Origin: Eubacteriales bacterium
GTDB lineage: Bacteria; Bacillota; Clostridia; Oscillospirales; Acutalibacteraceae
DNA: 5,286 nucleotides
Assembly: GCA_030529125.1 (NCBI GenBank)
Contig: JAUMXP010000115.1
Location: 1-5,286 of the forward strand
Reading direction: 5' to 3'
This document shows, piece by piece, positions 1 to 5,286 of the stretch. The position numbers and the translations under genes are program-made. The notes under the pieces were generated by a model, which was not told where the DNA came from, ran no database searches, and saw only the letters and a list, made by a program, of their open reading frames with translations. Position 1 is the stretch's first letter; each line of letters starts with the position of its first letter.

Positions 1-18
1 TTAGTCTGTGTATGTTTA

Positions 19-969
19 TTACTCATTAAACAAAACCTTCTTAATCATTTCAACTGACTCTTTTACAAGAAAGTCAAAGTTACACGTATCAATATTAAGC
101 CAATGAATTTCTTTATCTCTGTTAAACCATGTAAGCTGTCTTTTAGCGTATCTTCTGGTCTGCATCTTGAGATTCTCGATGCAAGAGTCTAAACTTAATT
201 CACCGCTAAAATACGGCATCAGTTCTTTGTGACCAATAGCAACGGCTGATGTCTTGCTGTGTGAAATACTCATAAACTCTTTAGCTTCTTCTACAAGTCC
301 GTTTTCGACCATAATATCAACACGTTTGTTGATCCTATCATATAAGAACTGTCTGTTAGTAGCGGTTAATCCGATTTTAACAACTTTGTACGGAGATTTA
401 ACAAGTCTGGAGTTTAAGTTATGCTCGGTCATAGTTACACCTGTGAGCTTATAAACCTCTATAGCACGTATGATACGCTTAACATTCTTCTCAACAGATA
501 GCTTATCTGCGCAATCAGGATCAAACTCTCTAAGATAGCTCAGTAAATAATCAACACCATTTTCAGTGTATTTAGTAAAAAGTTCTTCTCTTAATTTCTC
601 GTCTGATTCAGACTGAGAGAAAGTTATGTTGTTAATCAGCGAATCAACATAAAGGCCTGTTCCACCAACAAGCACAGGCAATTTGCCTCTATTATGTATA
701 TCAGCTATAACCTCGTGTGCAAGGTTGCAATACTGAGCAACAGAGAAGTCTTTATCAATATCTAAAAAATCCATCAGATGATGAGTAACACCTTGTTTTT
801 CTTCGTCAGTAGGTTTAGCAGTAGCTATATCCATACCTTTGTATATCTGCATTGAATCAGCAGAAACAATCTCACCATTAAACATTTTAGCTAAAGCTAT
901 TGAGAGAGATGTTTTACCACTGGCTGTCGGACCTACAATAGAAATTAAGGGTATTTTTTTATCGTTCAT
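19..969 (-). CDS. miaA: tRNA dimethylallyltransferase (tRNA A37 isopentenyltransferase) MiaA
   Basis: MiaA transfers the dimethylallyl group of DMAPP to N6 of adenosine 37, next to the anticodon, in tRNAs reading codons that begin with U. The product i6A37 is the substrate for MiaB methylthiolation and stabilises codon pairing. The predicted 316 residues match the family length (316 in E. coli). Visible motifs: P-loop GPTASGKT (13-20); SADSMQIYKGMD (37-48), whose Asp38 aligns with E. coli Asp42; ATAKPT (49-54), where the usual form is GTAKP; PVLVGGTGLYVDSL (98-111); RIIRAIEVYKLTG (165-177); AIGHKELMPY (244-253); and QTRRYAKRQLTWFNRD (270-285). I chose the ATG at 969. It lies 7 bases after AGGGTG and gives a normal N-terminus. 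A GTG at 1005 would add 12 residues, overlap mutL by 32 bases and lacks a clear Shine-Dalgarno. The stop TAA is followed at once by a second in-frame TAA (16-18). In many bacteria hfq comes next, but the window ends 18 bases on with no start codon or terminator visible. Confidence 0.97.
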   Translation of the reverse strand: MNDKKIPLISIVGPTASGKTSLSIALAKMFNGEIVSADSMQIYKGMDIATAKPTDEEKQGVTHHLMDFLDIDKDFSVAQYCNLAHEVIADIHNRGKLPVLVGGTGLYVDSLINNITFSQSESDEKLREELFTKYTENGVDYLLSYLREFDPDCADKLSVEKNVKRIIRAIEVYKLTGVTMTEHNLNSRLVKSPYKVVKIGLTATNRQFLYDRINKRVDIMVENGLVEEAKEFMSISHSKTSAVAIGHKELMPYFSGELSLDSCIENLKMQTRRYAKRQLTWFNRDKEIHWLNIDTCNFDFLVKESVEMIKKVLFNE

Positions 970-973
970 AAAA

Positions 974-2968
974 TCACACCCTACCAAACATTTTTTCAAT
1001 CTCACGTTTTTTCAGCACGATTGTAATAGGTCTGCCGTGAGGGCAATATTTAAGTGTTTCGTCAGTCTCGAGTTTTTTAGCAATATCAATAAGCTCCATA
1101 TCAGTGCTGATGTTACCGGCTTTGATTGCAGCACGACAGGATACGTTGTGATATATCCACTCCATCTGTTCGGTTCTGATATTCTTCTTATGATCAGACA
1201 GATAACCTGCCATCTCGATAATACTCATTTCAATATCTTCTTTCTCAAGATACTGAGGAGCACTTCTGACCAATACAACACCGTTGCCAAAATCTTCTAC
1301 ATCAAAACCCGACTCGCTGAACAGGTCAAGGTTGTTAACAACAAAGTCATAGTCAATTTTGTTCAGAGTGACTGAAATAGGCTCAAGCAGAAGTTGAGAG
1401 AATCCTCTGCCCTTTTCTTTCTTCAGTCGCTCATATATCATGCGCTCGTGAGCAGCATGCTTGTCAATAAGAACAAGTTCATTTGAATTCTTTTCTATAA
1501 TGATATAGGTTTTGAATGCTTCGCCAATATATCTGAAGCTGTCTGCATTGAGTTCAATCAAAGGTTTGATTTCAGACTCTTCTACAGTAGGCTCGACTTC
1601 TGCATTAGCTAAGTCATCAGACTTAGTTTCAGCGAAACTTTCAAAAACAGGTTCTTCAATTTTTTTATCAGCAAAAGTAGTAGCGTCAATATCCGCCAAA
1701 ACAGCAACTGGTTTAGAAATCGGAGCAACAGGTTTAGATACATCACTCACCTTAGTGTTGAATGATATAGGCTCTTTTTTAGGGAGCACAATCGGTTCAT
1801 CTAAGATGTCAAACGGATTTACTGTTTCTTTAACTACTTTGTTTTGTAGCGGTTTCTGCAGTGGCTTTTGCTCAGCTTTTATTTGCTCGTCACGTTCTCT
1901 GAACACTTTCTGTGCAAGTTCAAATGGGTTAACTTTAACTGTCTGAGCTGGTTTAGAAAACACTGCAGATTTACTAGTGTCCTTTTTATTCAGCGCACTT
2001 TTAACAGCGTGATACACAGCATCGAAAACAGGTCGTTCGTTGACAAAGCGGACTTCTATCTTTGCAGGGTGAACATTAACATCAACTGCTTCAAAAGCAA
2101 TATCAATGTTAATTACACAAGATGCAAATTTACCAACCATCACAGAGCCTTTACACGCTTCTTCAACTGCAGCCATAGCAGTACGACTCTTGACAAATCT
2201 GCCGTTAATAAAGAAGTTCTGCATATTACGATTAGGTCGAGCGTTCTGTGGTTTAGACAAATATCCTTTGACAGTAACGCCGTTGAGCTCATAGTCAACT
2301 TCAATCATACCATTCGCAAACTCTCTGCCGTATACAGAATAAATGGCAGACAAAAGCTTACCATCACCAGAAGTGTTGAGCACTTGCTTAGAATCTTTGA
2401 TATATGTAATAGCTACCTCAGGATGAGAAAGCGCTATTTTGTCCATAACATTGGACACAGCATTACCTTCGCCCATATCAGTTTTTAAAAACTTCATACG
2501 AGCAGGAATGTTATAAAACAAATCCCTGATGATGAAAGTTGTACCGTTAGGACAGCCGGCATCTTCAAAGGAAACTTCTTCGCCACCTGAGATAACATAG
2601 CGTGTACCAACACTTTCACAATCAGCTTTTGTAATAAGTTCAAGACGTGAAACAGCAGAAATAGATGCCAGTGCTTCACCTCTGAAACCTAGTGTAGAAA
2701 TAGAGTCAAGGTCGTTTTCTACTTTGACTTTACTGGTAGCATGGCGCAAAAAAGCGAGTTTTACGTCGTCTTTTAAAATACCGCAACCATTATCAGTGAC
2801 ACGCATGAAAGTAGTACCACCGTTTTTAATCTCAACAGTGATTGCTGTAGCTCCTGCGTCAATAGAGTTTTCGACTAACTCTTTAATAACAGAAGATGGT
2901 CTTTCTACTACTTCACCTGCTGCAATAAGCTCAGCTACATGTTTATCTAAAACATTAATTCTACCCAT
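974..2968 (-). CDS. mutL: DNA mismatch repair protein MutL, endonuclease type
   Basis: MutL is the ATP-driven partner of MutS. In bacteria without MutH it nicks the newly made strand itself. The 664 residues are somewhat longer than usual (about 615-630 in E. coli and B. subtilis), because of the linker. The GHKL ATPase (about 1-210) shows KELVENSIDAGA with the expected catalytic Glu30, DNGCGI (59-64), HATSK (76-80) and GFRGEALASI (94-103). The second N-terminal domain (about 210-330) shows FFINGRFVKS and VNVHPAKIEVRF. A Pro/Lys/Glu-rich linker (about 335-475) follows. The C-terminal domain carries the metal-binding endonuclease motif DKHAAHERMIYE (502-513; Lys where Gln is usual), QLLLEP (525-530; fits the MutL clamp-binding consensus), SCRAAIKAG (610-618) and CPHGRP (642-647). 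The ATG start is supported by the Shine-Dalgarno AGAGGTG 7 bases upstream and by the family-typical MGRINVLD beginning. It lies 20 bases after mutS and 4 bases before miaA, so co-transcription is likely. Stop is TGA. Confidence 0.98.
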   Translation of the reverse strand: MGRINVLDKHVAELIAAGEVVERPSSVIKELVENSIDAGATAITVEIKNGGTTFMRVTDNGCGILKDDVKLAFLRHATSKVKVENDLDSISTLGFRGEALASISAVSRLELITKADCESVGTRYVISGGEEVSFEDAGCPNGTTFIIRDLFYNIPARMKFLKTDMGEGNAVSNVMDKIALSHPEVAITYIKDSKQVLNTSGDGKLLSAIYSVYGREFANGMIEVDYELNGVTVKGYLSKPQNARPNRNMQNFFINGRFVKSRTAMAAVEEACKGSVMVGKFASCVINIDIAFEAVDVNVHPAKIEVRFVNERPVFDAVYHAVKSALNKKDTSKSAVFSKPAQTVKVNPFELAQKVFRERDEQIKAEQKPLQKPLQNKVVKETVNPFDILDEPIVLPKKEPISFNTKVSDVSKPVAPISKPVAVLADIDATTFADKKIEEPVFESFAETKSDDLANAEVEPTVEESEIKPLIELNADSFRYIGEAFKTYIIIEKNSNELVLIDKHAAHERMIYERLKKEKGRGFSQLLLEPISVTLNKIDYDFVVNNLDLFSESGFDVEDFGNGVVLVRSAPQYLEKEDIEMSIIEMAGYLSDHKKNIRTEQMEWIYHNVSCRAAIKAGNISTDMELIDIAKKLETDETLKYCPHGRPITIVLKKREIEKMFGRV
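977..982 (-). promoter_or_regulatory. Ribosome binding site of miaA, inside the end of mutL
   Basis: On the minus strand this reads AGGGTG and forms the last two codons of mutL, directly before its TGA stop. It lies 7 bases before the ATG at 969. The match is weaker than that of mutL, but spacing is right, and it favours this ATG over the GTG at 1005. Ribosomes ending mutL would release on top of this site, so translation of miaA may depend partly on mutL translation (inference). Confidence 0.7.
1703..1738 (-). repeat. Short imperfect direct repeat in the mutL linker (SKPVA x2)
   Basis: Two 15-base units (1724-1738 and 1703-1717) differ at one base and are 6 bases apart. Read on the minus strand they are TCTAAACCTGTTGCT and TCTAAACCAGTTGCT, each encoding Ser-Lys-Pro-Val-Ala (MutL residues 411-415 and 418-422). 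The 21-base period keeps the frame. This fits a small slippage duplication in a poorly constrained linker. A related Ser-Lys-Pro-Ala occurs at residues 338-341. Confidence 0.6.
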
Positions 2969-2975
2969 ACGTGTT

Positions 2976-2982
2976 CACCTCT
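2976..2982 (-). promoter_or_regulatory. Ribosome binding site of mutL
   Basis: On the minus strand this reads AGAGGTG, within AAAAGAGGTGAA, a strong match to the anti-Shine-Dalgarno end of 16S rRNA. It lies 7 bases before the mutL ATG, inside the 20-base gap after the mutS stop. It fixes the mutL start and leaves no room for a separate promoter in the gap. Confidence 0.85.
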
Positions 2983-2988
2983 TTTCAA

Positions 2989-5286
2989 TTATTCTTCAGT
3001 CATTTTTTTGAGTTCATAAAGCAAATTCATAGCCTCAATAGGAGTAAGAGTGTTTAAATCCACACTCTTAAGTCTGTCGCTGACAGCGCTACTATTATCA
3101 GGGATAAGTGATAACTGGTCACTTTCCTCATTTGGCTTACTTTTGCTTAATAAAGTTATTTTATTTTTACTTGTATTATCATCAAAAGTCAGGTCTTTCA
3201 GAATCTGCTTAGCTCTACCGATAACAGAATCAGGAATACCCGCAAGTTTAGCTACTTCGATACCATAACTGTCATCAGCACCGCCAGGAATAATCCTACG
3301 CAAAAAAGTAATATCATCACCGCGTTTTTTAACAGCTATGTTATAGTTTTTAACACCATCTATAATTTGTTCTAAAACGGTAAGTTCGTGATAATGAGTA
3401 GCAAACAGCGCTTTAGCGCCAAGTCGTTTCTTATCAGCAACATACTCAAGCACAGCACGAGCAATACTCATACCGTCATATGTTGATGTACCACGACCGA
3501 TTTCATCGAAAATAAGCAAGCTCTTTTTAGTAGCATTCTTGATGATGTTAGCAACTTCGCTCATTTCAACCATAAAGGTAGATTGACCTGAAGCTAGATC
3601 ATCAGACGCACCAACTCTTGTGAAAATACTATCAACTAAACCAATCTCAGCGTATGATGCAGGTACAAAACTACCCATCTGAGCCATAAGCACAATAAGC
3701 GCGACCTGACGCATATATGTGGATTTACCTGCCATATTAGGACCTGTGATGATAGCTACGCGATTAGAGTCATTATCAAGATATACATCGTTAGGCACAA
3801 ATAAAGTAGAGTCAAGCAATGCTTCTACCACAGGATGTCTGCTGTCTTTGAGTCTGATAACGCTTGAAAGATTAACTTCAGGTTTTACATATCTGTTAGA
3901 TGAAGCAACGTTTGCTAGTGACACCAATACATCGAGTACAGCCACAGCTTGAGCTGACTTTTCTATTCTGTTTAAGTTCTCAGCGATTTTGTTTCTAATC
4001 GCATCAAACAAAGCGTATTCAAGAGCTATAGCTCTGTCCTTCGCACCTAATATCCTGCCTTCAAGTTCTTTGAGTTCAGGGGTTATAAATCTCTCACAAT
4101 TAGTAAGAGTCTGTTTTCTTATGTAATTTTCAGGCACCAGTTCTTTGTAAGAGTTAGTAACCTCAATATAGTAACCGAATACACGGTTGTATCCTACTTT
4201 AAGTTTAGGAATGCCTGTCAGTTCTTTTTGCTGTGCTTCAATCTGAGCAAGCAGTGAAGTGGAATTATTCATATCGCCTGATAAAGCATCAAGCTCCTGT
4301 GAATAACCAGGTCTGATCATACCACCCTCCCTGACAGAAAACGGTGGCTCATCCACGATAGATTCATCTATTAATACTTTGATATCTTCCAGTGTATCAA
4401 GATTTTCATAAATCTCACGTAGATAGTTAGATGTTGAATCAGACAGCTCGTCGTGTAGTTTAGGCAAATTAGAGATAGCACTACACAAAGAACGTAATTC
4501 TCTTGCGTTAGCAGAACCGTAGACAATTCTAGTCATAATACGCTCAATGTCGAATATGCCGACAAGCATTGCGTAAAGCTCAAGACGTTTAACAGTATTG
4601 TTAACGAGCTCTTCTACAGCGTTCTGACGCTTGAGAATCTGAGTAACGTTCATAAGCGGATGCTCAACCCATGAACGAATCATACGCTTACCCATAGCGG
4701 TTTTGGTGTTATCAAGAACCCATAGTAGAGAATGTTTCTTCTCTTTTGTACGCATCGTCTGAGTAAGTTCAAGATTACGACGAGTGTTGTAATCAAGGTT
4801 CATATACTGGTCGTTTGAATAAAGCTCGATAGTCTCAATACGTTCAAGACCTGTTTTCTGAGTATTCTTAAGGTAATTCAGAAGTGAGCCAAGCGCCATT
4901 ATGATATCTTTATTATCATTTACCGCTTCAGCCTGTTTGATGCCAAACTGTGACAAAACTAAATCAGAATAATCTAAATAACCGTATGATTCATCGTCTG
5001 ATGTTGTAACAAAACAAGCAAGCTTATCTTTGATAAAAGAAAGCAAGCTTTTATTCTCTTTGATTTTTCCACCCAAGATAATCTCCTTAGGTGAATAAGC
5101 GGTAAGTTGAGTTTTTAACTGAGAAACTGCATCAGAGCCTTCTACGCAAGTAACGTTGAGCTGTCCTGTTGAAACATCACAAAAGCAAAGACCAATGTTC
5201 TTAGAAGAAGCATAAGCTGAACAAATATAGTTGTTGACGCTCTCGTCAAGCATACTACTCTCCATAACAGTACCGGGAGTAATTAC
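2989..5286 (-). CDS. mutS: DNA mismatch repair protein MutS, 5' end cut off by the window edge
   Basis: MutS binds base mismatches and small loops in new DNA and, on ATP binding, becomes a sliding clamp that recruits MutL. The frame is open to the window edge, and the first visible residues (VITPGTV) match the end of the family's mismatch-binding domain, so the ATG at 5265 is internal. About 105-110 N-terminal residues are missing, including the Phe-X-Glu mismatch-reading motif. Numbering from the edge (765 residues visible): connector about 15-125; lever and clamp about 135-445, with GYNRVFGYYIEVT near 365; ATPase about 470-700, with Walker A GPNMAGKST (515-523), signature loop DDLASGQSTFMVEMSE (from 562), Walker B LLIFDEIGRGTST (from 590) and FATHYHEL (628-635); helix-turn-helix around GIEVAKLAGIP (about 675). 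QLSLI (724-728) resembles a beta-clamp-binding peptide, and a C-terminal helix (741-762) fits the oligomerisation region. The catalytic motifs are intact. No Smr domain is present, and mutL follows after 20 bases, so this is MutS1 rather than MutS2. Stop is TAA. Confidence 0.98.
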   Translation of the reverse strand, partial: VITPGTVMESSMLDESVNNYICSAYASSKNIGLCFCDVSTGQLNVTCVEGSDAVSQLKTQLTAYSPKEIILGGKIKENKSLLSFIKDKLACFVTTSDDESYGYLDYSDLVLSQFGIKQAEAVNDNKDIIMALGSLLNYLKNTQKTGLERIETIELYSNDQYMNLDYNTRRNLELTQTMRTKEKKHSLLWVLDNTKTAMGKRMIRSWVEHPLMNVTQILKRQNAVEELVNNTVKRLELYAMLVGIFDIERIMTRIVYGSANARELRSLCSAISNLPKLHDELSDSTSNYLREIYENLDTLEDIKVLIDESIVDEPPFSVREGGMIRPGYSQELDALSGDMNNSTSLLAQIEAQQKELTGIPKLKVGYNRVFGYYIEVTNSYKELVPENYIRKQTLTNCERFITPELKELEGRILGAKDRAIALEYALFDAIRNKIAENLNRIEKSAQAVAVLDVLVSLANVASSNRYVKPEVNLSSVIRLKDSRHPVVEALLDSTLFVPNDVYLDNDSNRVAIITGPNMAGKSTYMRQVALIVLMAQMGSFVPASYAEIGLVDSIFTRVGASDDLASGQSTFMVEMSEVANIIKNATKKSLLIFDEIGRGTSTYDGMSIARAVLEYVADKKRLGAKALFATHYHELTVLEQIIDGVKNYNIAVKKRGDDITFLRRIIPGGADDSYGIEVAKLAGIPDSVIGRAKQILKDLTFDDNTSKNKITLLSKSKPNEESDQLSLIPDNSSAVSDRLKSVDLNTLTPIEAMNLLYELKKMTEE

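Noticed and set aside
1..18. Possible terminator or start of a following gene after miaA
   Set aside because: Only 18 bases are visible. They hold a second in-frame TAA stop but no hairpin, T-run, Shine-Dalgarno or start codon on the minus strand.
839..1375. Open frame of 178 codons on the plus strand spanning the mutL-miaA junction
   Set aside because: It lies antisense to two conserved genes, including the MiaA P-loop and the MutL CPHGRP motif, and shows no recognisable domain.
1512..1946. Open frame of 144 codons on the plus strand, opposite the mutL linker
   Set aside because: Its Ser/Thr/Leu/Gly-rich composition mirrors the low-complexity linker read backwards; no family resemblance was seen.
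1868..2488. Open frame of 206 codons on the plus strand, opposite mutL
   Set aside because: It is fully antisense to the conserved mutL ATPase and transducer region, has no recognisable domain and has an unusual Cys/Phe/Asn/Arg-rich composition typical of a shadow frame.
2494..2679. Minus-strand frame of 61 codons with a hydrophobic start, inside mutL
   Set aside because: It is an alternative frame of the conserved MutL ATPase domain; the membrane-like look comes from frame-shifted Leu/Val codons.
5016..5050. Ten-base direct repeat AAGCAAGCTT at 5016-5025 and 5041-5050
   Set aside because: It falls within the mutS connector-domain coding sequence, encodes ordinary Lys/Leu-rich helix residues, and two short AT-rich copies are easily explained by chance.
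5263..5265. ATG at 5265 as the mutS start
   Set aside because: The frame continues upstream to the window edge and encodes ITPGT, a conserved internal MutS motif, so this Met is internal and the gene is partial here.

Overview
The window is a stretch of conserved bacterial housekeeping DNA. It carries three genes, all on the minus strand, packed as one apparent operon. In transcription order they are mutS (its 5' end lies outside the window at the right edge), mutL and miaA. The only other visible sequence is 20 bases between mutS and mutL, 4 bases between mutL and miaA, and 18 bases after miaA. No RNA gene, mobile element, CRISPR array, promoter or terminator can be supported.

The DNA is AT-rich by eye, the standard bacterial code fits, and mutL has a strong Shine-Dalgarno sequence. 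The mutS-mutL-miaA order and an endonuclease-type MutL (DKHAAHERMIYE and CPHGRP motifs, so no MutH needed) point to a Firmicute, probably a Clostridia member such as a Ruminococcus/Oscillospiraceae relative. That placement is inferred from gene order and protein style, not from a search.

Layout: 5286-2989 holds the mutS remainder (765 visible residues of roughly 870). It covers the end of the mismatch-binding domain, connector, lever and clamp, ATPase, helix-turn-helix and a C-terminal tail with a sliding-clamp-type peptide. 2968-974 holds the full mutL (664 residues), with a GHKL ATPase, a long Pro/Lys/Glu-rich linker containing short repeats, and a metal-dependent endonuclease domain. 969-19 holds the full miaA (316 residues from the preferred ATG), a tRNA dimethylallyltransferase.

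MutS and MutL act together: MutS finds mismatches and recruits MutL, which nicks the new strand, probably guided by the replication clamp. MiaA works separately, adding the isopentenyl group to A37 of tRNAs that read codons starting with U. It is likely co-transcribed and translationally coupled to mutL. I found no sign of a new system; the findings are small sequence-level points.
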